Source of the DNA: Mantis religiosa
Lineage: Eukaryota; Arthropoda; Insecta; Mantodea; Mantidae
Length of the DNA stretch: 64,000 nt
Direction of reading: 5' to 3'
NCBI GenBank assembly: GCA_030765055.1
Contig: CM060958.1
Coordinates: 3,593,063-3,657,062, forward strand
The stretch's first letter is position 1, and each line of letters starts with the position of its first letter. The notes beneath the pieces were generated by a model that had not been told where the DNA came from, ran no database searches, and saw nothing but the letters and a program-made list of their open reading frames with translations. This document shows positions 31,159 to 64,000 of the stretch, in pieces. The position numbers and the translations under genes were made by a program.

Positions 31159-31779
31159 TATATTACATGGTAAGCTGTGCACATTAGATGCTTATGTTGG
31201 AGTATGGAAATTAATTTTGTTTTATACTAAGTATATTCTGTCTAAATAGTTCAAACCCAAATCAAATAATAATGGCAAAAATGAAATAAAACAAAGACTT
31301 TTCCTCCAACCCTCCAAAAGATCATATCTAGCACAATTTTAAAAAACATATATTGTAATTAATAAAAACTTAGTGAATGGAGATGCAGTCAATCTTCACT
31401 TCAGTATGAGGTGTTTATGTCTTCAACAAACTCTTGTCTTAGTCACAGTACATTCACAGAGTCAATATTTAAAATGCACTGCTGTACCTTATTCACTTTT
31501 ACAAGAAAAATTTATTGCAAATTAAGTAAAAATTTGCAAAGCAGTTTAGAATGGTATAACGTTTAACGTTTTCAACTGTCAACATAAACAAACAGCTGAA
31601 AATGCAAACATACTGCAGTTGACAATTTCTTGCAAAACGTGTTGAAAGAAAATTTGTAGTATGTGAAGTACAGAGTGTCTCAGTCGAGTAATAGTATAAT
31701 TTTAAATTTTAAAGTGTTTTAATAAACTTTTATTTGAAAATAGTTCATTTTAAGTAAGTTCTGTTGGGTTAGATCTCAC
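31159..31779. other. R3HCC1L final intron, no further feature
   Basis: AT-rich intron sequence with no recognisable element. Confidence 0.4.
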
Positions 31780-31786
31780 CTGTGTC

Positions 31787-54027
<22,241 letters not shown>

Positions 54028-54319
54028 AAAAAAGTGTATTGCTGTATATCGAAGGTCACAAGGCATTCACGTTGCTAACTTTAATCATTTAAGGCAAAAG
54101 CGGACATTTGGAATGACGTCACAGTTGGTCACCAAGGCAGAGTATGTACAGTCACCTCAAGAATTTGAGACATGCACGCAACAATAAAGCACTGAACGGT
54201 ATGCTGTGATCACGTTAAAAACGAAAGTACAATCACGAGGTCGCGCTCGTTTTTCTTGACCCAGATGTTCTTGGCACTTGTACATTAACAAGGTCCTATA
54301 ACGTTATTTAACTTTACAG

Positions 54320-54495
54320 TGGTGGTAGCGCGTCATATTCAAGAGGTCCCGAGTTTGAATTTCGGTTAGTTTTTTCTAGCGCTTTTCCTTATCCTAGCAG
54401 ATGAATGTCAGGTAAATTCTATGAAGCTGGATTCATTTGTACATCATTTCATTCATCGTCCGATATAATTTAACTTTGGAGGACCTCAATTAATT
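54320..54495 (+). repeat. tRNA-derived SINE, truncated copy
   Basis: Head TGGTGGTAGCGCG, B box GAGTTTGAATTTC, then CCTTATCCTAGCAGATGAAT and ATTTCATTCATCGTCCGATA. It begins 290 bp upstream of the R3HCC1L start codon. Confidence 0.75.
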
Positions 54496-54784
54496 AAAAA
54501 AATTAACCAGACGCGAGTTAAATGCAACTTATTGCTTTTTAATTTCTCTAAACTTCAACAAATAGATACTCTAGAATAAAATAGAGCATTGCTGCACAAT
54601 GTTTAAAAGTGAACATTTTGAGGCTTGGGAGAATGTTTTAACAGCTGTGACTTATTTATCTGCATGTTCTTTATGTGAAAGGGGAGGGATATAACCTACA
54701 AAAGAGGAATTAAACTCACGGATTATTGCGAGTATAAAATCTGACTTATTTTGCTCCAAAATAAATGTATTTCACTAGCTTTTA

Positions 54785-55400
54785 AATCAAAGTCCTCTAA
54801 ACATAAGTCATATTCCACAATGGATGAAATGGCTCAGAAGATGTTAAAATGAGTACAGGGTACATAGAGCTTAGAGTTGCCAGACATTCATGTTTCAGGA
54901 TAAGAGAAAACCTCCAACGTTAAATCATATCAGACGATGAATGAAATGATGTTCAAATAAGTACAGGGTACATAGAGCTTAGTGTTACCAGACATTCATC
55001 TTTAAGGATAAGAGAAAACCTACAACGTTAAGTGACCGCAAAGTGCGATTTGTGGTGGACAACACGGCGCTGGGGCGGGTTTTCTCCGGGATCTCCGGTT
55101 TCCCCCGCCATCTCATTCCACCGGTGCTCCATCTCATGTATCATCAGTGTCATCGCCTGCGGTGCCTATGTAGTAAAAGCGGGCGTTAAACACTACGCAT
55201 TTCACATTTCATTACAACGTTAAGTCATATCAGACGATGAATGAAATAATATTCAAATGTGTACAGGGTACATAGAGCTTAGAGTTACCAGACATTCATG
55301 TTTCAGAATAAGAAAAAAAAACGGAAAAACCTTTATCCAAATAAATCGCTCTGTCCGAGTTTCGAAGTCGTGACCTCTTTTCACTCTAAATGTCTTTTGT
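54785..55400 (-). repeat. SINE-tail tandem array with a satellite-like insert
   Basis: Head-to-tail copies of the 108-bp SINE tail (54820, 54935, 55235) as in 8850-9345. Between the second and third is 55033-55195, a GC-rich relative of the 33.9-36.3 kb satellite (GACCGCAAAGTGCGATTTGT, CGGTTTCCCCCGCCATCTCA). The last copy has a SINE core and a degraded head. Confidence 0.8.
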
Positions 55401-55559
55401 GACAGAGTACTCTCCTCTTGTTTGGCTGTCACTTCAGTTTCTTAATTTCCCACATCATGAAACTATTTCACTAAACTACAAAAATTACTTCGTAAAAATG
55501 ACTTTTCAAAAATTGACCGATATATTTCTATGTTAGTTCGCCTCAGTATCGTAAGTGAT

Positions 55560-55613
55560 GGCCATGTTCAAGAGTTCAGGGTGAGTTACCTGGATACGGT
55601 TTTCTCCAGGGTT
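55560..55613 (+). repeat. SINE core used as LINE target
   Basis: GTTCAGGGTGAGTTACCTGG and GGTTTTCTCCAGGGTT match the conserved SINE core. The matching continuation (CTTCCTTTTCAGTGG) is found only after 59115, beyond the LINE insertion. Confidence 0.75.
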
Positions 55614-56465
55614 TGGCATGATGGTTTGCTCCTTAAGCTCTACCGCAACGGTCTTCCTAATTACTTATCATATCTAATCCACAGTTTCCTCTACGATCGC
55701 AGCTTTTCAGTACGCATTGGTGGAAAGCTTTCATCCCCACGTAATATTACCGCAGGTGTCCCACAGGGTTCTATCTTGGCTCCGACTCTATTTAATATAT
55801 ACATTTCTGATATTCCTGACTTAGCTCCGACTTCTTTAGCTCTTTACGCTGATGACACAATTCTATATTACTCTCATGTTAATCTCCAGCAGGCACAACA
55901 AGTAGTATAGCTCTCTTTAGATCGCCTAACTCGTTCGTTCAGCAATTGGCGGATCTCTTTGAACCCTCAGAAAACCGAAGCTAAAATCTTCACTCTTCGC
56001 CGATGTACTCCGCTTACTCCGTTGTGTCTCTACAGGAACAATGTCCCTTGGCTCCCCACTACAACTCCCGTTAAATACCTTGGAGTGCTTTTGGACACTC
56101 GACTGACCTGGCGTGCTCATATCGATCGTCTTATATCACTGGCCTCCGGGCGACTTTCAAAACTCTCGCTTCTGTTGCATCGTCGTTCCAGCCTCGGCCT
56201 ACAGTCTTCATTGTTACTCTACAAATCACTCGTTCGTCCGCTTATTACACACGCCTGCCATGTGTGGGGGGCCGCACACAAATGTCATCTGCGTCGTCTT
56301 CAGGTCATACAGAATCGCTTCATACGCATCGCTACCAATGCTCCATGGTTCATCCGTAATCAGCAGCTCCATCACGAACTAGGACTGTTACCTCTTCAGG
56401 ACTACATTCGCAGGATCGCTCGTCGTTTCTTTTCCACACTGCAAGAAGTTCCAGGAGCTGTGTAT

Positions 56466-58811
56466 TGTGACTCTGTGGGTTCGTGAAATGAAAAGTCCAA
56501 TTTCACCACTCAAAAATGTTCTTTATTTCCACCGACTTACAGTTAAACACTTGCCAATTACACAAAATTACGTAATGCACACAATTACGATTCACCAGTT
56601 CGTCCGTTATCGTTCCGATGCACGTACACAATTACGTAGTTGCTTCCGTCGCACGGCGCTACTTCACTAGCACGTCCAGCACTAACACTGCCTTCTTACA
56701 CCAAGAACTGTCCTCACTCACACACTAACCAACTGACTGACTGACTCCGTCTGTCTGCAACCCCCCTTTATATAGGAATATCGCCGACTTCTCCGCTTTT
56801 CTGGTTCCCAGGCGAAGATTCCAGTAAACGAAAGATCGAGAATCAGGTATAGGAGAAACAGACGGCACAGTCATGTTTTTCCCCCGACCAAAGCCTGTCA
56901 CCACTATAAGACAAATGAGGGGGAGGTGTGGCTAACACGGTCCTCCCCTGCCTTCCGTTCCCAGCTGGTTCCACAGGGTGTTCCAGCGCTCGCGTTACAC
57001 TGCTCCCTCCTCAAAGCTGTTCGCCCCGAACAGCCCCATCGTAGCTTGCGAGGCGGTCCAGGTGTACCACCAGCATCTGCTCGGAGTCTCAGCCAGAAGT
57101 AGCGCTGCCGTAGTTTGTGAATCATTCGGTTCGCTCCCAGGTGTCCTCCTGAAGTACCGGCGTGCACTTCCACCAAGACTTCCGGGACCTTGCTCCGGGG
57201 AAGTACCAACTGTTCCCTCTGCGCCTTCCCATCGGGTGACTCCCATACCCGGAACAGCACGCCCTCTCTGGTCTTCAACGAGTCCCATTGGGCCCAGTAC
57301 GACTTGTAGGTGGCGCTCCTCGGTGCGATGTCCTCCCAGGTTGGTCTCGTCCCTGCCTCCACTTCCCTCAAGAGTGGCCCCAAGTCGGCGTCCGCCAGCT
57401 GCTCCCTCCTCAGGCCTGCGCTATCCCAGCCTTCAGCAGGCACTGCCACAACTACTCGGACTGCTGCGGCACGCTCCTTCTCTTCCACTCTGGTGCACTG
57501 ACCGCACTCTACTGAACAGGGTCTTCGGGACATGGCGTCTGCGTTATCGTGACTCTTCCCTCTACGATGTTCCGAGGTGAAGTCGTACTCCTGCAGCCTC
57601 TGAACCCAACGTGCTGTCTGGCCTTCCAGGTTCTGCGATAGGACACCTCCAATGCAATGGTCACTAGCGTCGGTGTCCACAATGAAGGCGCCACCCGGTT
57701 GTGGGAAACCCAAAGTTGGAGCACTGCACAGGGTCTCCTTCGGGTGCTGGAAAGCGTCTTCGGCGTCCTCCGTCCACACATAAGGCCGGTTTTCCTCCGT
57801 CAGGCGGGTGAGGGGTTTTGCGATGTTGTCGGCCTTTTCCTCTAAATCGTTAAGGCGGTTGTCTACTTGACCCTTCCGCTTGCCCAGATTCGTGACGTCA
57901 TCCCTCACGCCGGCCAACCGTTCCTCAGACTTGGCGGCGAGAGCCTCGTTCGCCACCTTCATTTCGGTAGCAGGACGGTCATTCGCTGCTCTCATTTCCG
58001 TGGTTAACTCGGCCTTAATTTGTTGCATCTTCTCGGTGATGTTGTCCCTAGCCGTCCTGATTAGTTTCAGTTCCGCGGCCAGGTTATTTCTAGTCTCCAG
58101 CTTCTCTGTTAATTCGGCCTGCATTTCTTCCATCTTCCTGGTGATGTTGTCGTTGGCCGTCTTCATTTCCGAGATTAGTTTGGCCTTCATTTCCATCATC
58201 TTCTCCAAAAAAATTTCCAATGCCGCGTCCATGGTTGTAATGTTCGGTGATGTTGTTTTCCCGCTTCCTGACACCAGTGTGACTTTGTGGGTTCGTGAAA
58301 TGAAAAGTCCAATTTCACCACTCAAAAATGTTCTTTATTTCCACCGACTTACAGTTAAACACTTGCCAATTACACAAAATTACGTAATGCACACAATTAC
58401 GATTCACCAGTTCGTCCGTTATCGTTCCGATGCACGTACACAATTACGTAGTTGCTTCCGTCGCACGGCGCTACTTCACTAGCACGTCCAGCACTAACAC
58501 TGCCTTCTTACACCAAGAACTGTCCTCACTCACACACTAACCAACTGACTGACTGACTCCGTCTGTCTGCAACCCCCCTTTATATAGGAATATCGCCGAC
58601 TTCTCCGCTTTTCTGGTTCCCAGGCGAAGATTCCAGTAAACGAAAGATCGAGAATCAGGTATAGGAGAAACAGACGGCACAGTCATGTTTTTCCCCCGAC
58701 CACAGCCTGTTACCACTATAAGACAAATGAGGGGGAGGTGTGGCTAACACGGTCCTCCCCTGCCTTCCGTTCCCAGCTGGTTCCACAGGGTGTTCCAGGG
58801 CTCGCGTTACA
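56466..58811 (-). mobile_element. Gypsy-type LTR retrotransposon, internally deleted
   Basis: Two 534-bp LTRs (56466-56999, 58278-58811) differ at only a few sites, implying recent insertion. On the minus strand LTRs run TGTAACGCGAGC to AGTCACA. A GTAT duplication flanks the element (56462-56465, 58812-58815). A primer-binding-site-like TGGTGTCAGGAAGCGGG follows the 5' LTR (58276-58260), and a purine tract GAGGAGGGAGCAG precedes the 3' LTR. The internal part is only 1.28 kb. Confidence 0.95.
56904..58232 (-). pseudogene. Gypsy fused reading frame (gag coiled coil to RNase H and integrase finger)
   Basis: An open frame of about 440 codons. The N-terminal 150 residues are a charged coiled coil (MDAALEIFLEKMMEMKAKLI, then EEMQAELTEKLETRNNLAAE), gag-like. 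It passes directly to the RT connection and RNase H (NRPYVWTEDAEDAFQHPKET, GGAFIVDTDASDHCIGGVLS, HRRGKSHDNADAMSRRPC) and the integrase HHCC region (EVHAGTSGGHLGANRMIHKL). Protease, RT palm and integrase core are absent. The frame ends in LTR sequence. Confidence 0.85.
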
Positions 58812-59115
58812 GTATTATAACATCGGCGTCCGCACGCGCCAGCCCTGACGCTTGAAAAGGAGACTACCACAGGACCTGCTTCTAAGTGATACCTCTGACT
58901 CGAGTGATTTAAGTGCTTGATGTCTGTCTTACATCTTCTTACATCTCAGAGAGTATTATTGGAGTTCCAACTTAATGTAGTTAGGGGCGGCCTGCTAGCG
59001 TACCCCTGAGTGTTATTGTTCTTATTGTACTGTTACCTTCTTTTCACTCTGATCTGTAAAGCACTGTACTGCTGATCGATCAATAAAAAAATATATAAAG
59101 GTTTTCTCCAGGGTT

Positions 59116-59985
59116 CTTCCTTTTCAGTGGCTAGGCGTGACTTTCAAAGCGAGGGAAGACCCAAGTAATAATTTTCATTAAAATAAGACAGAATAATAGG
59201 TTTTATACATGCGCAGCCCTCTAAAATAGCAAACATGGACAACCCAACAATTTTCGCAATCTATGACAACCACTTAACCTGAAACTGTCATACATATATT
59301 TATTAAAATGGCGTATAAATGTTTTAATACCTTTGGCTTATATGCCGATATCATTATGTATAAGTTTTTTTGGCTTGTCACTTTGAATTGTATTAAGTTT
59401 TTCCTCATAGCTCAAAGAACTAAGGCTGTTGTACAGTCACACGTAGGTCCTGCTCACACTACAAGCTTTCCCTCTTCACTTCACAATTTCCAATTTGTAA
59501 CCACTAAATACCAATCTAGGTAAAATACTATTGCTAATGCTATGGAAATATAGTTACAGTTCTATTTAAAAGCGGCACATAAAACAAAACAAAATAAAGT
59601 CTTCTTCATATGCTACAGAGACTTCGCGTGACAAAATCTATCAGTGGTTCCTGACTATCGAAGAGTTGCGATTGCTTCCGGAAACCTACGAAGCAAGGCT
59701 ACGAATGCGTAAATACAGTATTGAATGAGCTCGTGGAACTGATCACTCGAATGTAAGCCGCTGTCAAATTATCTGCAGCACCGCGGATGTTCGCAAAAAA
59801 GTCGCCGTGTCGCATATTAGAAAGAAGAGGCGATAACTCTGTTCTATGGACTAAGTAACTATTATGTAATGTAATATTAAATAGTTAACTAACTCTAAGT
59901 TATTTGAGAATCATTTCAACCACTTCATGCATCATCCAATGTAACTTAACACTGGAGGCGGTAAAGTAAGAGGGGAAAAATAATT
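59116..59985. other. No gene seen
   Basis: Mostly unique-looking AT-rich sequence. 59116-59180 completes the SINE split by the LINE. 59900-59975 resembles a SINE tail (TTTGAGAATCATTTCAACCA, CATCATCCAATGTAACTTAA). Confidence 0.45.
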
Positions 59986-59996
59986 CTTGTTAACTT

Positions 59997-62214
59997 TTAA
60001 TTAATTGATGGAAATTAATCATTTCTCCACACTAGCCGTATATAGGCTAAGATATTTGATGGATAGAGTCAACATGAAAAATTCAATGCCATGGCCGGGA
60101 TTTGAACCACGGATCTACTGGTTTCCGTCCAGTCGCTCTTAACCTTTGAGCTACCATGGTCAACGTGCCTTCCTGACATTAAATTCTCCAGTTGACTCGT
60201 ATATTTCCCCGGTAGACCACTAGGGGCTCTCGCATCCGAGATACACCGTTCGTGGCGACTTACTATTGTAAGTACTTAAAGCCCAGGCTTCATCATTTAA
60301 CTCTTATTATTTTAGTTAATTGATGGAAATTAATCATTTCTCCACACTAGCCGTATATAGGCTAAGATATTTGATGGATAGAGTCAACATGAAAAATTCA
60401 ATGCCATGGCCGGGATTTGAACCACGGATCTACTGGTTTCCGTCCAGTCGCTCTTAACCTTTGAGCTACCATGGTCAACGTGCCTTCCTGACATTAAATT
60501 CTCCAGTTGACTCGTATATTTCCCCGGTAGACCACTAGGGGCTCTCGCATCCGAGATACACCGTTCGTGGCGACTTACTATTGTAAGTACTTAAAGCCCA
60601 GGCTTCATCATTTAACTCTTATTATTTTAGTTAATTGATGGAAATTAATCATTTCTCCACACTAGCCGTATATAGGCTAAGATATTTGATGGATAGAGTC
60701 AACATGAAAAATTCAATGCCATGGCCGGGATTTGAACCACGGATCTACTGGTTTCCGTCCAGTCGCTCTTAACCTTTGAGCTACCATGGTCAACGTGCCT
60801 TCCTGACATTAAATTCTCCAGTTGACTCGTATATTTCCCCGGTAGACCACTAGGGGCTCTCGCATCCGAGATACACCGTTCGTGGCGACTTACTATTGTA
60901 AGTACTTAAAGCCCAGGCTTCATCATTTAACTCTTATTATTTTAGTTAATTGATGGAAATTAATCATTTCTCCACACTAGCCGTATATAGGCTAAGATAT
61001 TTGATGGATAGAGTCAACATGAAAAATTCAATGCCATGGCCGGGATTTGAACCACGGATCTACTGGTTTCCGTCCAGTCGCTCTTAACCTTTGAGCTACC
61101 ATGGTCAACGTGCCTTCCTGACATTATACGAGTCAACTGGAGAATTTAATGTCAGGAAGGCACGTTGACCATGGTAGCTCAAAGGTTAAGAGCGACTGGA
61201 CGGAAACCAGTAGATCCGTGGTTCAAATCCCGGCCATGGCATTGAATTTTTCATGTTGACTCTATCCATCAAATATCTTAGCCTATATACGGCTAGTGTG
61301 GAGAAATGATTAATTTCCATCAATTAACTAAAATAATAAGAGTTAAATGATGAAGCCTGGGCTTTAAGTACTTACAATAGTAAGTCGCCACGAACGGTGT
61401 ATCTCGGATGCGAGAGCCCCTAGTGGTCTACCGGGGAAATATACGAGTCAACTGGAGAATTTAATGTCAGGAAGGCACGTTGACCATGGTAGCTCAAAGG
61501 TTAAGAGCGACTGGACGGAAACCAGTAGATCCGTGGTTCAAATCCCGGCCATGGCATTGAATTTTTCATGTTGACTCTATCCATCAAATATCTTAGCCTA
61601 TATACGGCTAGTGTGGAGAAATGATTAATTTCCATCAATTAACTAAAATAATAAGAGTTAAATGATGAAGCCTGGGCTTTAAGTACTTACAATAGTAAGT
61701 CGCCACGAACGGTGTATCTCGGATGCGAGAGCCCCTAGTGGTCTACCGGGGAAATATACGAGTCAACTGGAGAATTTAATGTCAGGAAGGCACGTTGACC
61801 ATGGTAGCTCAAAGGTTAAGAGCGACTGGACGGAAACCAGTAGATCCGTGGTTCAAATCCCGGCCATGGCATTGAATTTTTCATGTTGACTCTATCCATC
61901 AAATATCTTAGCCTATATACGGCTAGTGTGGAGAAATGATTAATTTCCATCAATTAACTAAAATAATAAGAGTTAAATGATGAAGCCTGGGCTTTAAGTA
62001 CTTACAATAGTAAGTCGCCACGAACGGTGTATCTCGGATGCGAGAGCCCCTAGTGGTCTACCGGGGAAATATACGAGTCAACTGGAGAATTTAATGTCAG
62101 GAAGGCACGTTGACCATGGTAGCTCAAAGGTTAAGAGCGACTGGACGGAAACCAGTAGATCCGTGGTTCAAATCCCGGCCATGGCATTGAATTTTTCATG
62201 TTGACTCTATCCAT
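59997..62214. repeat. 2.2-kb palindromic array of a 315-bp tRNA-like unit
   Basis: The left arm (59997-61126) has 3.6 tandem minus-oriented units starting at 60001, 60316, 60631 and 60946; the right arm (61127-62214) has 3.5 plus-oriented units at 61127, 61442, 61757 and 62072. Every period is exactly 315 bp and the copies appear identical. Each unit has an A box TAGCTCAAAGG and a B box GGTTCAAATCC. A perfect 11-bp repeat CTTGTTAACTT flanks the whole array (59986-59996 and 62215-62225). Confidence 0.95.
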
Positions 62215-62225
62215 CTTGTTAACTT

Positions 62226-63516
62226 GTTTACACTTAATTGCTAACTACAGCTGAAGTGATAACAAGTAGTAGATCGCCTTGATATTGCACGTTCTTCTTA
62301 GCAGCTCTCGGCCTTGTACACAATATAATAGCTACATCATTTTCACAGCTGCTAAAACATTACCGACTCGTACTGTATTATCTCGCTGCACCCTGGAGAG
62401 TCACGCTGTTATTTTCAAATTCATTTACGCTCAAATCTTGGCCTTTACTAGTTCAAGGGACACTCCGCTTCATAACTCTAAACATTCGTTCAACGTGCGC
62501 ATTACTGCTGCATTATTTTGAAAACAGATGTCAAAACAATTATTATCCTTCCTCTCAAAATCTAATACTCCAATTTCAAAACAGATAACTCCTGATAAGG
62601 TTCGTTAACATTCAAACTTATTTTCAATTTGTTTCCCCACTTAGGCGAATCCATTAACCGAAAATAGCTTTGGTTGATATGCATCTAAAACGGACATTGT
62701 CATTCCTACCAACGTTGTATCTAAGATTGTTTGTCGTAAACAACAGAGCGTCTTTTACTGGAATATTCTTTTGTTATTCTGAAAGGTGTTCTAAAAACAT
62801 ATCCATAAAACTTAACCATGTTACGACCCCTTTTTTTTATTTGCTTCTTTACTTCGAAGACCATGGAAATGTGTTTTCGTTTTCGAAGAAATAAAAAACT
62901 ATTTTTTTTATAAAATACAGGTAAAGTTGCGTTTAAAAAAATACAGAAAACACTCATTTATTTTGTCTTCGCTCCGTGCTACATATCTAATCGCACAGCA
63001 ATATTTCAATAGAGTCATGCTGAGAAAATTCGCAAAGTGTTTGATGAAGAGAAGTCTAAATATATTTTAAGAACTGGGCTTTTACACCAAAATTTAGACA
63101 TTTAAATACAAACTTAGAAAAATTGTGCAACATATAGTAATTGGATTTTACCCGCAATTTTAGTTCGCGTGTTCTTCTTTTAACTTACTAAAGATTAAAT
63201 AAGAAACCTCATCGCTGAATGTAAACGTTTTGCAATAAAATAGATTTTACTTCATTTGAAACGAGTTCTTTATTGAACTTCGTACAAGTCTTTTTATTGT
63301 TATATCTGATCATTGCTTAGGTGTAAACATATTGTTTTATAGCGTTGTCTCACTTTCAACTTACAAAGGAATCTATGACAATATGTCGATATAACTTATG
63401 ACCACTATCTTGAAAATTGTAACAATGGTAGTGTTTCGCACCATAAGTCAAAATTAATTCTGTTGCAGTGATTTGTCTTTTTAGAGAAAATTGTTCTGAA
63501 ACAATTTACGAAAACA

Positions 63517-63518
<2 letters not shown>
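62226..63518. other. No gene seen
   Basis: AT-rich spacer without a recognisable gene or element. Open frames here carry no family motif. Confidence 0.45.

Positions 63519-63611
<93 letters not shown>
63519..63611. repeat. (TG)n microsatellite
   Basis: About 46 uninterrupted TG units. Confidence 0.96.
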
Positions 63612-63612
<1 letters not shown>

Positions 63613-64000
63613 TTTCTGATTGTAAATGTTTATTGATGGCCTTCGCGTCAACAGTAAATTAAATTAGTACATACACTGAAACCACTCTTTATAAGGTTCA
63701 TTCTATTCTTCACGGAACGAAGTTGGGTATACGCCTCTTTTCATTGTTATTACTCACTATTTTACGTTATGAAAGCTAATAAACCTGAAAACTGTATTAC
63801 ACCGAGGGATGTCTGTTTTATTGATAATCTAAGCTGGCAAAAGACGGAGTACAGAAGGTCATGTGACTGTTTATTAGGATAGTGAGCAGTTGTAACCATT
63901 TCCCGTTTAGGTATGTTAGAAGTTTACAAAATATGAAGCATCTTTAAGATTGTGTAAAGAGCGGAAGCGCCGTCGAGTATATAGTAGGTCAAGGTTGTGT
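63612..64000. other. No gene seen
   Basis: Nothing recognisable to the window end. Confidence 0.4.

Larger units (their letters stand above)
55614..59099 (+). mobile_element. 5'-truncated jockey-like LINE split by a Gypsy element
   Basis: The RT frame starts in a conserved motif (VWHDGLLLKLYRNGLPNYL) and has ITAGVPQGSILAPTLFNIYI, LYADDTILYYS, YLGVLLDTRLTWRAHIDRLI and a stop or frameshift near 55908. A perfect 16-bp duplication GGTTTTCTCCAGGGTT (55598-55613, 59100-59115) bounds the insertion. The 3' end is CAATAAAAAAATATATAAA. The ORF is cut at 56465 by the LTR element. Confidence 0.93.

Noticed and set aside
56978..58482. Plus-strand frames of 200 codons over the Gypsy element
   Set aside because: Antisense to the gag/RNase H/integrase-finger frame, without domain matches.
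59997..62214. A cluster of true tRNA genes or a CRISPR array
   Set aside because: The A and B boxes lie in a 315-bp unit whose acceptor stem pairs poorly, with transposon-like copies elsewhere, so these are tRNA-derived repeats. Units are direct repeats without short variable spacers, and the genome is eukaryotic.
59997..62214. The 315-bp unit as a retrozyme
   Set aside because: I searched both strands of the unit for CTGANGA followed by a stem and GAAA and found no match.

Overview
The window is animal nuclear DNA: intron-bearing genes with GT-AG junctions, tRNA-derived SINEs, LINEs, Penelope-like, Gypsy and mariner elements, and long microsatellites. The two conserved genes and the SINE and transposon types suggest an arthropod, probably an insect with a large repeat-rich genome. 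I cannot name the species.

Three protein-coding genes can be assembled. (1) SRP72, plus strand, nine exons at 7596-16627, 654 residues. (2) A divergent minus-strand gene, four exons at 7556-4580, 233 residues. Its start codon is 39 bp from the SRP72 start, so the pair probably shares one promoter. The N-terminal part resembles the PH-like domain of the meiotic protein REC114, but this is tentative. (3) An R3HCC1/R3HCC1L orthologue, minus strand, eight coding exons spread over 22 kb (54027-31787), 847 residues: R3H domain, disordered middle, RRM-like domain and a C-terminal charged helix. Exon 5 contains twelve 23-residue repeats, each with a hydrophobic-acidic core like a SUMO-interacting motif. 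All exon phases in the three genes agree.

Most of the rest is transposon-derived. 0-7.5 kb: Penelope-like element (PLE) pieces, SINEs and gene 2. 7.6-16.6 kb: SRP72, whose intron 5 holds a 4.2-kb LINE lacking most of its reverse transcriptase and whose intron 6 holds a foldback element at the splice acceptor. 17-30 kb: an accessory region of PLEs, foldback elements, Tc1/mariner-type and Merlin-like remnants, and solo LTRs. 30-54 kb: the R3HCC1L gene, with introns carrying mariners, PLEs, a 250-bp satellite split by a LINE, solo LTR, SINEs, (AAT)n tracts and a 2-kb GAA tract. 55-59 kb: a Gypsy element inside a LINE inside a SINE. 60-62.2 kb: a 2.2-kb palindromic array of a 315-bp unit with a tRNA-like module, flanked by an 11-bp target duplication.

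The best lead for an undescribed system is the recurring link between PLE 3' ends, hammerhead-ribozyme-like cores (at least 13 copies in several subfamilies), head-to-head inverted copies, and short foldback elements with 10-12-bp target duplications. The palindromic tRNA-like array with its single target duplication may come from a related fold-back retrotransposition route.
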